Shown here in pieces: positions 14,548 through 21,745 of a stretch of DNA of 44,564 nt. Below the pieces are notes generated by a model. That model was not told where the DNA came from. It searched no databases and saw nothing but the letters and a program-made list of their open reading frames with translations. A program made the position numbers and the translations under genes. Within the stretch, counting starts at the first letter, position 1. Each line of letters opens with the position of its first letter. Source of the stretch: a virus; the IMG/VR virus record IMGVR_UViG_3300008120_000266, positions 1-44,564 of that record. One strand, 5' to 3'.

Positions 14548-14620
14548 AGTTGATTAGCTCAATTGGTAGAGCGCCGATCTGATACGTCGGAGGTAGTGGG
14601 ATCGTAACCCGCATCAACTA
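14548..14620 (+). tRNA. tRNA-Ile(GAT)
   Basis: Acceptor AGTTGAT/ATCAACT, anticodon stem CCGAT/GTCGG with loop CTGATAC, T-loop ATCGTAA, discriminator A. Confidence 0.92.
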
Positions 14621-14626
14621 CTAAAT

Positions 14627-14698
14627 GCTGATGTCGTATAACGGTCATTACTCGTCTCTTGTAAAGATGAAATGGGGGTTCAAGTCCCTCCATCAGCT
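14627..14698 (+). tRNA. tRNA-Thr(TGT)
   Basis: Acceptor GCTGATG/CATCAGC, anticodon stem CGTCT/AGATG with loop CTTGTAA, T-loop TTCAAGT. Confidence 0.9.
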
Positions 14699-14704
14699 CG
14701 ATAT

Positions 14705-14795
14705 GTCAGTGTGGCGAAATTTGGTTGAAACGCGTTAGTCTTAGGAACTAATACCCACGTGGAAAACATTGTCGGTTCGAGTCCGACCACTGATA
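14705..14795 (+). tRNA. tRNA-Leu(TAG)
   Basis: Class II: acceptor GTCAGTG/CACTGAT (G1-T72 wobble), anticodon stem TTAGT/ACTAA with loop CTTAGGA, long variable arm CCCACGTGG, discriminator A. Confidence 0.9.
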
Positions 14796-14847
14796 CAACA
14801 GACACATTACTTTTTTATATATAGTGTATAAAAAAGAATTAAAAAAA

Positions 14848-15534
14848 ATGAGACATGATATATTAGAGAAAAGAGATTTGATAATTAGTATGGTTAGTGA
14901 AAATAAACCAAAAATAGAAATATGTAAAATATTAAATTGTAGATACTCCACACTTAATTCATACTTAGATATAATGGGTATTGAATATTTTGGTAATCAA
15001 GGGGCTAAAGGGTATAAAATATCAAATAGTAGAAAAGAAGCTCTTTATTATATAAATAATAATATTTATTTATCAAGTCATAAATTAAAGAATAAGTTAA
15101 TAGAAGACGGGATAAAAAATCACATATGTGAGAGTTGTAATTTAAGTGAGTGGTTAGGTGAGAAGATACCAATTGAGTTACATCATATAGATGGTGATAG
15201 ATTTAATAATAATCTAAGTAATCTAATGATATTATGTCCAAATTGTCATTCTAAAACAGATAATTATTCTGGTAAAAAGACAAAGAGTGAAAATAATAAA
15301 AAGAAAGTAAAAGAGAAAGAGAAAAAAATAAAAGAAAATAAAAAAAAATGTAGTTGTGGTAATTTCATGAATTCAAAATCCACTAATTGTAATATATGTT
15401 ATAAACTACTACAACGAAAAAATATTAGACCAGATATAGAAGAACTTAAGCATGAGGTATCTGAATTAGGATATTCATCGGTTGGTAGAAAATATGGTGT
15501 TTCTGATAACACTATAAGAAAATGGTTAAAATAA
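14848..15534 (+). CDS. HNH homing-type endonuclease, group 2
   Basis: 228 aa from the ATG at 14848; an in-frame GTG at 14824 could extend it by 8 residues but lies next to the AT-rich promoter. The core reads CESCNLSEWLGEKIPIELHH, IDGDRFNNNLSNLMILCPNC and HSKTDNYSG (HNH with CxxC knuckles). A Lys-rich linker leads to a second CSCG...CNIC zinc-like pair, and a C-terminal DNA-binding repeat RPDIEELKHEVSELGY, GRKYGVSDNTIRKWLK. Paralogues lie at 16125 and 20121. It ends 5 nt before tRNA-Cys. Confidence 0.85.
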   Translation: MRHDILEKRDLIISMVSENKPKIEICKILNCRYSTLNSYLDIMGIEYFGNQGAKGYKISNSRKEALYYINNNIYLSSHKLKNKLIEDGIKNHICESCNLSEWLGEKIPIELHHIDGDRFNNNLSNLMILCPNCHSKTDNYSGKKTKSENNKKKVKEKEKKIKENKKKCSCGNFMNSKSTNCNICYKLLQRKNIRPDIEELKHEVSELGYSSVGRKYGVSDNTIRKWLK

Positions 15535-15539
15535 GACAC

Positions 15540-15613
15540 GCACCAGTGGTCGAGTGGTTTTAGGCATACGCCTGCAAAGCGTATTAACGGGGGTTCAAAT
15601 CCCTCCTGGTGCT
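15540..15613 (+). tRNA. tRNA-Cys(GCA)
   Basis: Acceptor GCACCAG/CTGGTGC, anticodon stem TACGC/GCGTA with loop CTGCAAA, discriminator T as usual for Cys. Leader C has one Cys codon. Confidence 0.92.
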
Positions 15614-15623
15614 CAAAGTAAAT

Positions 15624-15693
15624 GCCGCGGCTTAGTGGAAAAGGGTCGACCCTCATATGGTTGACTAAGTGAGTTCGAACCTCACGTGCGGTA
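15624..15693 (+). tRNA. tRNA with CAT anticodon (elongator Met or Ile2)
   Basis: Short (70 nt). Acceptor GCCGCGG/GTGCGGT with a G-G mismatch at the inner end, anticodon stem CGACC/GGTTG with loop CTC ATAT, T-loop TTCGAAC. The D-arm is short and irregular. Leader C has Met and Ile codons, so it does not settle the identity. Confidence 0.72.
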
Positions 15694-15702
15694 CTAAATA
15701 AT

Positions 15703-15775
15703 AGGAGATTAGCTCAATTGGTAGAGCGTCACTTCGACATGGTGAAGGCAATGGGATCGTAACCCATATCTCCTA
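15703..15775 (+). tRNA. tRNA-Val(GAC) with C33
   Basis: Acceptor AGGAGAT/ATCTCCT, anticodon stem TCACT/GGTGA, loop TCGACAT: position 33 is C where U is almost invariant. T-loop ATCGTAA. Confidence 0.82.
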
Positions 15776-15784
15776 CTAAAATAC

Positions 15785-15857
15785 TGGGAATTAGCTCAAT
15801 CGGGAGAGCGTTAGTGTTACATACTAAAGGTAGTGGGATCGTAACCCACATTCCCAA
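15785..15857 (+). tRNA. tRNA-Val(TAC)
   Basis: Acceptor TGGGAAT/ATTCCCA, anticodon stem TTAGT/ACTAA with loop GTTACAT, T-loop ATCGTAA, discriminator A. Confidence 0.92.
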
Positions 15858-15875
15858 CTAAATAGATGGTGATCA

Positions 15876-15951
15876 AAAGAGTTACTTCGTAAATGGTTTA
15901 CAATTTGACTTAAAATCAAACTTAGTGGTTCAAATCCACATTCACTCTTTG
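15876..15951 (+). tRNA. aberrant tRNA-Leu(TAA)-like element
   Basis: Anticodon arm TTTGA/TCAAA with loop CTTAAAA, T-arm GTGG/CCAC with loop TTCAAAT, small D-like hairpin GTAA-ATGGT-TTAC. The strongest outer stem is AAAGAGT (15876-15882) with ACTCTTT (15944-15950), leaving internal loops TACTT and ATTC; the canonical acceptor position gives only 5 of 7 pairs. Its variable region is short, unlike Leu. It shares GAGTTACTTCG with the tRNA-Asn intron junction. Possibly a rearranged or dead tRNA. Confidence 0.5.
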
Positions 15952-15971
15952 AAACTTTCCTCTATTTATTT

Positions 15972-16054
15972 GCTCCTGTGGTGGAATGGCAGACACGCAG
16001 CACTTAAAATGCTGTCCATAGATTTGGGTGAGGGTTCAACTCCCTCCAGGAGTA
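15972..16054 (+). tRNA. tRNA-Leu(TAA)
   Basis: Class II: acceptor GCTCCTG/CAGGAGT, loop CTTAAAA on stem AGCA/TGCT, variable arm, T-loop TTCAACT, discriminator A. Last tRNA of array C; reads UUA, a frequent codon here. Confidence 0.93.
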
Positions 16055-16091
16055 CGAACTTAAAAGTCATTGGTAAAGGAAGACTACACAT

Positions 16092-16102
16092 TTTAATATA
16101 TA
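16092..16102 (+). promoter_or_regulatory. late-type AT promoter element
   Basis: TTTAATATATA 22 nt upstream of the broken HNH gene. Confidence 0.5.
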
Positions 16103-16124
16103 AAAAAAATTAAAATGTATAATA

Positions 16125-16830
16125 ATGAAGTATGATAAAGATTTATTAGAAAGATTTGTTATTGAATCGCTATCAATAGCGGATGTTTGTAGAAAACTTG
16201 GAATAAGACCAATCGGTGGTAACTACAAGAGTTTAAAAAAATATTTCAATATTTATAATATTGATATAAGTCATTACCGGAAGGGCATGGAACACTGGTG
16301 ATAAATTCAGATCTTTTAATAAAAAATACCCAATAGAAGACATTTTAGTTGAAAATTCAACATATACAAATACACATAAACTTAAAAAAAGACTAATTGA
16401 TGAGGGTTTAAAGATATATGAATGTGAAGAATGTGGTATAGAAAACTGGAATGATAAACCAATATCATTACATTTAGATCATAAAAATGGTGATAATTTA
16501 GATAATAGATTAGAAAATCTAAGAATATTGTGTCCAAATTGTCATAGTCAGACAAGTACATACTGTAAATCCACAAAAAAGAGCAGTTCATCGGAACTAA
16601 GAAAATCAAAATATGATAAAAAATCTAAAAATAAATATTGTATTTGTGGAAAACAAATAAAAAAAACATCCAAAATGTGTAATAAATGTCATTCTACATC
16701 AATTAGAAAAGTAGATAGACCATCGGTTGAAGATTTATTAAAAGAAATAAAAGAGTTTGGATATAAAGAGACTGGTCGAAGATATGGAGTATCTGATAAT
16801 GCTATCAGAAAATGGATAAAATCAACTTAA
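16125..16830 (+). pseudogene. frameshifted HNH endonuclease, group 2
   Basis: The start frame reads MKYDKDLLERFVIESLSIAD and continues 58 codons to a TGA at 16299-16301. The next frame takes over near 16276 (TGRAWNTGDKF) and continues with CEECGIENWNDKPISLHLDH, KNGDNLDNRLENLRILCPNC and the C-terminal GRRYGVSDNAIRKWIK. Family members have SHF-TG at this junction, so a 1- or 2-base indel around 16273-16277 breaks the gene. It is otherwise full length compared with 20121-20765. It could be a true pseudogene, a programmed shift, or a read error. Confidence 0.8.
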
Positions 16831-17049
16831 TAAGTTATCTATAATATTATCTCTAGTTTCGGATTTATTTAGATGAATCTCACTCTCAAAGAAATATGTC
16901 TCTGAATATTTTATATTATCACAGTGTTTTATGTTTCTACAAACAATGAAAACACCATCAAATTTAATAACTTTATATAACTCACTATTTGGTATAGCAA
17001 CTATTTCAACTATATCACCAATTCTAAATTTACACATAATAACAAACAT
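16822..17049 (-). CDS. small KOW/SH3-like protein with shared C-terminal motif
   Basis: 75 aa; translation may instead start at the Met at 17037 (MCKFRIGDIVEIV). FRIGDIVEI suggests an SH3-like barrel such as is common in small phage proteins. It ends ETRDNIIDNLLS, a variant of the shared C-terminal motif. Last gene of a six-gene minus-strand operon; its 3' end overlaps the HNH pseudogene by 9 nt. Confidence 0.58.
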   Translation of the reverse strand: MFVIMCKFRIGDIVEIVAIPNSELYKVIKFDGVFIVCRNIKHCDNIKYSETYFFESEIHLNKSETRDNIIDNLLS

Positions 17050-17051
17050 AA

Positions 17052-17282
17052 TTAGTTTAATAAATCATTTAGTTTATTATCTCTTCTATCCTCTTTTGAA
17101 ATATAAAGTTTAGAATCTTCAAATCTATATCCAGATACAATTCTACCACCAAACCATTTATCATCTGCTTCCCAATGATAAATTTTATTTTTCTTATTGA
17201 TACTTGTTATAGTGACATATTCAATACCATTTTGAATTTTATCATATTCACTTGATTCCAATCTATCTCCTATCTTAAACAT
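17052..17282 (-). CDS. small SH3-like protein with shared C-terminal motif
   Basis: 76 aa. MFKIGDRLESSEYDKI resembles the start of the 82-aa protein at 41995 (MFKVGERVVII). Beta-rich, ending EDRRDNKLNDLLN, a clear instance of the C-terminal motif. Overlaps the upstream gene of its operon by 13 nt. Confidence 0.6.
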   Translation of the reverse strand: MFKIGDRLESSEYDKIQNGIEYVTITSINKKNKIYHWEADDKWFGGRIVSGYRFEDSKLYISKEDRRDNKLNDLLN

Positions 17283-17683
17283 AATTCTAAATTATATTCT
17301 CTTAAATATTTTTTAATATAGTCTTCCATATAATGTAATGAAACTCGGTGTATACCATTCCAATTAGTTTTATTTATTAAATGTGGATCACCAATATAAC
17401 TATCATATATATCAATAATTTTACCTGGTGTTATCTCACCAAGGTCATAAGAGCTTAAAACCGTAAAGAAATGAATTATATTAGAATAGTCTTCCCATTT
17501 TACACACCAAGTATTACACCAAGTAATTTGACCAGTTGTAGAGGTCTCTGTTAAAATTTTTCTTTCTACTTTGGTTCCAATAATAGCATCCCACTTTTCC
17601 ATTATGTAATCTGGATGATGGAAAAAGTTTTTATGAAATATAACGTAAATTTTAAGTAAATTATCTAATTGTGATTTTTCCAT
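17270..17683 (-). CDS. unknown protein
   Basis: 137 aa, unrecognised. Aromatic-rich (many Tyr, Trp, His), with a WCNTWCVKW segment at about residues 54-62. It lies between two C-motif genes in the operon; its own end YLREYNLELCLR only loosely resembles the motif. Overlaps the next gene at both ends, consistent with coupled translation. Confidence 0.52.
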   Translation of the reverse strand: MEKSQLDNLLKIYVIFHKNFFHHPDYIMEKWDAIIGTKVERKILTETSTTGQITWCNTWCVKWEDYSNIIHFFTVLSSYDLGEITPGKIIDIYDSYIGDPHLINKTNWNGIHRVSLHYMEDYIKKYLREYNLELCLR

Positions 17684-17892
17684 AAAATTATTTTTAACTT
17701 ATTATCTCTTATATCAGCTGGTGATAAAGGTTTTCTTCTCTTTTGATCAGAACACCAATAACATCTTGCTCCTTGGTGTTGATAATGTAATGTAAATGTG
17801 TATGAACAATCTTCACAATAATATTGATCACACATATCACATATGAAATCTTCATCAATATCAGTAGAATAACATATATGACAATGTATCAT
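17665..17892 (-). CDS. small treble-clef/zinc-ribbon protein
   Basis: 75 aa. Paired cysteines CHIC, CDMC, CEDC and CYWC suggest two zinc sites in a RING- or B-box-like knuckle. It ends ADIRDNKLKIILWKNHN, carrying the shared motif with six extra residues. It overlaps the AlkB gene by 4 nt. May act as an adaptor or nucleic-acid binder; no enzyme motif. Confidence 0.62.
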   Translation of the reverse strand: MIHCHICYSTDIDEDFICDMCDQYYCEDCSYTFTLHYQHQGARCYWCSDQKRRKPLSPADIRDNKLKIILWKNHN

Positions 17893-18401
17893 ATTATATT
17901 TCTGAATGTTAAACTTATACGAGGTGATGTTGTATCAGACTTCGGAATTGAGTGTAACCAATCTGACTGAACTAAGTCATCCATGTAAAATAAAGAACCA
18001 TTTGTTAAAGTATAATCAACTATTATAGTTGGATCTATCTTGTTCTTAAATCTTAATATTCGGTCACTACCCAATGAGATTATAACCACACCAGTTCCAG
18101 GTGTTAGTATATCGGTATTATCAGAATGATAGCCCATTGAACTCTTACCATCATGATAAAGATTTATCAAACAGTTATTTGGTAAAAATCCAATCGTATC
18201 ACTAATCAAGTTTAATATATTTGTAAAATTGTCTGGGAAAGGAATAGCACGATAACTCATTCCGTTATAATCATATGACTTACCAAATGATGCGGTCCAA
18301 CGTGCCTTCATAGATCTATCAAAGTCACAGTTGTTTATAATAAAATCAAATAAATCAACCGAGTTGATATAATCTGGTATTAAAGTAACATTTGGTGTCA
18401 T
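17889..18401 (-). CDS. alkB: AlkB-like 2-oxoglutarate/Fe(II) dioxygenase
   Basis: 170 aa, within the family's catalytic core length. Iron ligands H92 and D94 in GYHSDNTD and H150 in WLHSIPKS; 2-oxoglutarate-binding Arg161 and Arg167 in PRISLTFRN. Upstream LINLYHDGKSSMG is the usual lead-in. AlkB enzymes remove methyl groups from alkylated DNA or RNA by oxidation. In this operon with small early-type genes it may repair phage DNA or act on modified tRNA; the tRNA idea is only context. Confidence 0.85.
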   Translation of the reverse strand: MTPNVTLIPDYINSVDLFDFIINNCDFDRSMKARWTASFGKSYDYNGMSYRAIPFPDNFTNILNLISDTIGFLPNNCLINLYHDGKSSMGYHSDNTDILTPGTGVVIISLGSDRILRFKNKIDPTIIVDYTLTNGSLFYMDDLVQSDWLHSIPKSDTTSPRISLTFRNII

Positions 18402-18430
18402 AAGAGTATTTTTGATAAAGATAAAAAATA

Positions 18431-19039
18431 TTATTTATCAAACAAAGTATTTAACTTTTTTTCTCTCATTTCTTCCTTGGAAATAAAGATTGGCTCCCAT
18501 TTAGTTTCTCTTAAATTAGAATAGTTATATAGTAGATGTCTAACTTCTCTAATTTGTAATTTAGTATCACTCTTTTTTAATAATCTAGTAAATAGTGTAT
18601 AATGATAAAAACCATCTTCAAAATCCATTTTTATAAAACGAAAAGCAGTCTTCTCAAAAACACCATGTAAATCAAACCAATAATTTAAAAAACCTACCAA
18701 AAGGAATGTTATAACTGATGATATAAATAAGACCCAAACAGCAATATTATATCCACTATATGATTTAGTAATTAATTGATTATTGACTACTTTTTGTGGA
18801 GTTTCATAAGTTAAGTTATTAAATTCAACATTATTTTCTTTAATCTCTTTATAGGTATATATGTAATATCCTTCAATTTCCATTTGAGCAACAATATCAG
18901 TCTTCTCGATAGTATCCGCTCTTTGATAGTCTTTTAAGTAAAAAGTACATAGTATGATACTAATTAAACATAACAATTTAATAAAGTTATGTTTTAAGAA
19001 GTTAAAAGTGTATAAAAAGTAGTATAACAATTTATTCAT
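18431..19039 (-). CDS. two-TM membrane protein, paralogue of the 42.2 kb gene
   Basis: 202 aa from the ATG at 19039; a longer frame would run through the divergent promoter. Transmembrane helices lie at about residues 20-35 and 95-120. Between them is a loop with the GYYIYTYKEI pattern, and the C-terminal cytoplasmic part contains FRFIKMDFEDGFYHYTLF. It ends SKEEMREKKLNTLFDK, a C-motif member. The protein at 42248-42847 has the same topology (KCEVEDGRFYYYFGN) and end. First gene of the minus-strand operon. Function unknown. Confidence 0.62.
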   Translation of the reverse strand: MNKLLYYFLYTFNFLKHNFIKLLCLISIILCTFYLKDYQRADTIEKTDIVAQMEIEGYYIYTYKEIKENNVEFNNLTYETPQKVVNNQLITKSYSGYNIAVWVLFISSVITFLLVGFLNYWFDLHGVFEKTAFRFIKMDFEDGFYHYTLFTRLLKKSDTKLQIREVRHLLYNYSNLRETKWEPIFISKEEMREKKLNTLFDK

Positions 19040-19054
19040 AAAAAGAATTTTATA

Positions 19055-19065
19055 TTTAATATATA
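19055..19065 (+). promoter_or_regulatory. late-type AT promoter element
   Basis: TTTAATATATA 5 nt before the ATG at 19071, in the divergent region. Confidence 0.5.
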
Positions 19066-19070
19066 AATAT

Positions 19071-19811
19071 ATGAAATATTTGAGAAAGTTTAACGAAAAT
19101 ATAGTTAAAATTGATGGTGATAGTAAAGATTTTAGATTTAAAAATCTTCCACACAAAGGAGATAATATAAATAAAAATGGAAAAATTTCAATTTTTCAAC
19201 AAGATTGGTTTGAAAAATTATTACCAGATAGATTAACAATTCTATCACATCAAAATTTAAAAAGAATAAACAAAAATCTATCAATCTCCGATCTAAATTC
19301 AAATAATGAATATACTTTTGATAAAAATGACTGTACAATTGATAATAATTTAGTACAATTTAATTATTATAGAGATAATATGAAGCCAAAAAATGGTGAG
19401 ATTATAAATGGTGAGCCAGACTTATTAGAATTTGATATACATTTTGTTAAGAATACAAGAGGAATAAAACTACTAGTTGATATAACATATGGAGATCAAG
19501 TTATTTCAGAATTTTCAATCGAAACTCCAAATAAAATAAATATTATTCATTATAATGGTATAGGATCAAAATATGATGGTGATACACATTGGGGATTTAC
19601 AGATGAATCAATAGAAAACTTAGTTAATTTTTTCAATGCTTTTGAACACGGAATTAAATTAACTAAAAACGATCTTAGATTTATTGATAAATATGAAGAT
19701 ACATATAAGCATAACATAAACGATGATGATCACTTATATAATGATGATTCAAATCTTATAGATTTTGAAAATTCAATAAAAAATAAAAATAATTTTAAAA
19801 AAATTTGGTAG
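19071..19811 (+). CDS. unknown protein with capsid-targeting-like N-terminus
   Basis: 246 aa, unrecognised. Starts MKYLRKFNENIVKIDG, compatible with the virion targeting peptide. The rest is Asn- and Asp-rich and beta-rich, with a GIGSKYDGDTHWGFTDES segment near residue 165. It has a late-type promoter. Its end overlaps the upstream box of the array D promoter. Confidence 0.58.
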   Translation: MKYLRKFNENIVKIDGDSKDFRFKNLPHKGDNINKNGKISIFQQDWFEKLLPDRLTILSHQNLKRINKNLSISDLNSNNEYTFDKNDCTIDNNLVQFNYYRDNMKPKNGEIINGEPDLLEFDIHFVKNTRGIKLLVDITYGDQVISEFSIETPNKINIIHYNGIGSKYDGDTHWGFTDESIENLVNFFNAFEHGIKLTKNDLRFIDKYEDTYKHNINDDDHLYNDDSNLIDFENSIKNKNNFKKIW

Positions 19812-19835
19812 ATATTAAAAACTTTTATATCTTTG
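19803..19835 (+). promoter_or_regulatory. promoter of tRNA array D leader
   Basis: TTTGG box and TATCTTTG at 19828-19835, with the common AAAACTTTT spacer. Confidence 0.7.
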
Positions 19836-19886
19836 TATCATAAAATTAAAAAGAGAGAATAAAAACTTTATATATACATTATTATT

Positions 19887-19988
19887 ATGAAAACTTTTAA
19901 CGTAAATATCGCAGTAGTTAACCCGCAAATCCAAGATCAGGATCAACCTAAAGTATTTGGGACTAACGCTCTATTGTCTAAAAGTTAA
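19887..19988 (+). CDS. leader peptide D (Pro/Gln/Asp)
   Basis: 33 codons. Begins MKTFNVNIAVVN, then PQIQDQDQP and KVFGTNALLSKS. The array behind it is Gln, Pro, Asp, Pro. GACTAAC (19961-19967), after the diagnostic codons, is complementary to GTTAGTC (20017-20023) in the terminator 5' arm. In addition GTTAACCC (about 19917-19924), just before the Pro-Gln-Asp codons, can pair with GGGACTAAC, giving a protector helix as in classical attenuators. Unlike the other arrays, an HNH gene sits between terminator and tRNAs. Confidence 0.82.
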   Translation: MKTFNVNIAVVNPQIQDQDQPKVFGTNALLSKS

Positions 19989-20010
19989 ATAAAAAACTTT
20001 AAATGATATG

Positions 20011-20045
20011 AACCCGGTTAGTCAAAGATTAACTGGGTTTTTTTA
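20011..20045 (+). terminator. attenuator terminator D
   Basis: AACCCGGTTA pairs with TAACTGGGTT (one G-T pair) followed by T residues. Confidence 0.86.
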
Positions 20046-20094
20046 TTTTATACTCAACTCGAACCTAATTTTTAGTATTTTTTTAAGTTCGGAT

Positions 20095-20105
20095 TTTAAT
20101 ATATA
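20095..20105 (+). promoter_or_regulatory. late-type AT promoter element
   Basis: TTTAATATATA 15 nt before the HNH gene at 20121. Confidence 0.5.
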
Positions 20106-20120
20106 AAAATAAAAATACAT

Positions 20121-20765
20121 ATGAAAATAAAATGGGAAAAAGATTTATTAGAAGAAATAGTAAAAAAATCTAATAGCTTAAAAGAAGCTCTTGAAAACAT
20201 TGGACTAAGAAGTGCTGGTGGTAATTTTAAGACAATAAAAAAGTATTTAGAAATATACAACATTGACACTTCTCACTTCACTCAGAAATGGGAGGTTATG
20301 GTAAATAAGATGAGAAATAGTAAAATTGATCTATCCTTAGTTTTGGTGGAAAATTCAACCTATTCAAGAACACACTTAAAAAATAGATTATATGAAGATG
20401 GTCTTAAAAATAGAGTATGTGAGATTTGTGGTCAGGATGAAAATTGGAATGGTATGAAAATCTCTCTAATTTTAGACCATATAAATGGTGTATATAATGA
20501 TAATAGATTAGAAAATTTGAGAATAGTTTGTCCTAACTGTAATGCTGGACTAGAAACTCATTGTGGTAAAAATATTAGTAGAAAAAAAGATATAAAAAAG
20601 AAAAGTAAAGTTAGATTAAGTCGTAGAAAAGTGGAAAGACCGAGTTATGAAGTTTTAAAGGCAGAAATTATAAAAAATGGATACTCTTCAACTGGTAGAA
20701 AATATGGTGTTAGTGATAATGCTATAAGAAAATGGATAAAAATATATGAAAATGAATTAAATTAA
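20121..20765 (+). CDS. HNH homing-type endonuclease, group 2 (intact)
   Basis: 214 aa. The N-terminal 60 residues form a helical DNA-binding unit (LKEALENIGLRSAGGNFKTI). The HNH core is CEICGQDENWNGMKISLILD, HINGVYNDNRLENLRIVCPN and CNAGLETHCG. A Lys/Arg linker is followed by RPSYEVLKAEIIKNGYSSTG and RKYGVSDNAIRKWIK. It is the intact relative of the broken gene at 16125. It ends 3 nt before tRNA-Gln. Has its own late-type promoter, as do T-even homing endonuclease genes. Confidence 0.86.
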   Translation: MKIKWEKDLLEEIVKKSNSLKEALENIGLRSAGGNFKTIKKYLEIYNIDTSHFTQKWEVMVNKMRNSKIDLSLVLVENSTYSRTHLKNRLYEDGLKNRVCEICGQDENWNGMKISLILDHINGVYNDNRLENLRIVCPNCNAGLETHCGKNISRKKDIKKKSKVRLSRRKVERPSYEVLKAEIIKNGYSSTGRKYGVSDNAIRKWIKIYENELN

Positions 20766-20768
20766 AAT

Positions 20769-20840
20769 TGTGAAGTCGTCTAATGGCAGGACATCATCCT
20801 TTGAAGATGAAAAATATAGGTTCGAGTCCTATCTTCACAA
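20769..20840 (+). tRNA. tRNA-Gln(TTG)
   Basis: Acceptor TGTGAAG/CTTCACA, anticodon stem TCATC/GATGA with loop CTTTGAA, T-loop TTCGAGT, discriminator A. Confidence 0.92.
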
Positions 20841-20851
20841 CAAAATATAAT

Positions 20852-20882
20852 CTCTTTGTGAATAGAGTAAAAATAATTCACA
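20852..20882 (+). ncRNA. H-type pseudoknot element before tRNA-Pro
   Basis: CTCT (20852-20855) pairs with AGAG (20864-20867); the hairpin loop TGTGAAT (20857-20863) pairs with ATTCACA (20876-20882). It lies 4 nt before tRNA-Pro. A related element precedes the other tRNA-Pro with compensating changes. Confidence 0.55.
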
Positions 20883-20886
20883 TTAT

Positions 20887-20961
20887 AGGGTAGTTGGCCA
20901 ATTGGTAGGCCGCCTCATTTGGGATGAGGACATAGTGTCGGTTCGAGTCCGGTCTACCCTA
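20887..20961 (+). tRNA. tRNA-Pro(TGG)
   Basis: Acceptor AGGGTAG/CTACCCT, anticodon stem CCTCA/TGAGG with loop TTTGGGA, normal variable region, discriminator A. Confidence 0.92.
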
Positions 20962-20968
20962 CAAATAA

Positions 20969-21040
20969 GGTCTATTGGTCCAATGGTTAGGATATCTGAC
21001 TGTCTATCAGATGGTGAGGGTTCGATTCCCTCATAGACCG
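20969..21040 (+). tRNA. tRNA-Asp(GTC)
   Basis: Acceptor GGTCTAT/ATAGACC, anticodon stem TCTGA/TCAGA with loop CTGTCTA, discriminator G. Confidence 0.92.
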
Positions 21041-21069
21041 CACAAAGTAACTGTTTGGCGGTAAAAGGT

Positions 21070-21100
21070 ACTCTTTGGGAATAGAGTAAAATAATTCCAA
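21070..21100 (+). ncRNA. second H-type pseudoknot element before tRNA-Pro
   Basis: ACTCT (21070-21074) pairs with AGAGT (21083-21087); loop GGAAT (21078-21082) pairs with ATTCC (21094-21098), extendable by TTGG/CCAA with one bulge. Same size and A-rich linker as the element at 20852. Confidence 0.55.
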
Positions 21101-21103
21101 CAA

Positions 21104-21192
21104 CTAGGTGTGTAGGCAATTGGTCGCCGACCTGATTTGGGATCAGGAATGAATGTAAAAGTTCTATGTGGGTTCGAGTCCCATCACTTAGA
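21104..21192 (+). tRNA. tRNA-Pro(TGG) with a long variable region
   Basis: Acceptor CTAGGTG/CACTTAG, anticodon stem CCTGA/TCAGG with loop TTTGGGA. The variable region is about 20 nt (AATGAATGTAAAAGTTCTAT), abnormal for Pro. Confidence 0.8.
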
Positions 21193-21226
21193 CTAAACTT
21201 TTTAAATAAATAGCTTTATAATTTAT

Positions 21227-21745
21227 ATGAAAACTATACATATAAATTTATGGGCTGGTCCCGGAACTGGTAAAAGTACAATGGCTGCATCTATATTCGC
21301 TGAATTAAAATGGAATAAAATTGATTGTGAATTGGTTTCAGAATACGCCAAACAGATTGTATGGGAAGAGTCTTATACTAAACTAAACAATCAAATCTAT
21401 TTATTTGGTAAACAATACTCAAAACATTTTAACTTAGATGGTAAAGTTCAAGTTGTTATAACAGACTCACCTATACCAATGGGTTGTGTTTATGATGCTG
21501 ATAGAACTAGATACTTAAAAGAATTGGTTATTTCGGAGTATAATAAGTTTGATAATCTTAACTTTTTTTTAACAAGAGTAGGAGATTATAATCCAAATGG
21601 TAGAATGCAAACTTTAGAAGAGGCTATTGAAAAGGATAAAGAAATAAAAGATTTTATGTTAAAACATAATATTGATTTTGTTGAAGTTCCATCTACTAAA
21701 GAAAGTATTAGTTTTATTATCAATGAGATAAAAAATAAATTATGA
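21227..21745 (+). CDS. P-loop NTPase, NadR-kinase-like
   Basis: 172 aa. Walker A GPGTGKST at residues 11-18; SEYAK and the VVITDSPI strand (Walker B-like Asp) match the AAA_28/NadR ribosylnicotinamide kinase-type fold. NadR phosphorylates nicotinamide riboside toward NAD; phage relatives may rebuild NAD or phosphorylate another substrate. The gene after it overlaps by 4 nt and carries the C-terminal motif. Kinase fold is confident, substrate is not. Confidence 0.72.
   Translation: MKTIHINLWAGPGTGKSTMAASIFAELKWNKIDCELVSEYAKQIVWEESYTKLNNQIYLFGKQYSKHFNLDGKVQVVITDSPIPMGCVYDADRTRYLKELVISEYNKFDNLNFFLTRVGDYNPNGRMQTLEEAIEKDKEIKDFMLKHNIDFVEVPSTKESISFIINEIKNKL

Noticed and set aside
20852-21100. preQ1 riboswitch
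   Set aside because: The H-type pseudoknot layout is similar, but the long second stem and the lack of the conserved preQ1 core bases argue against it.
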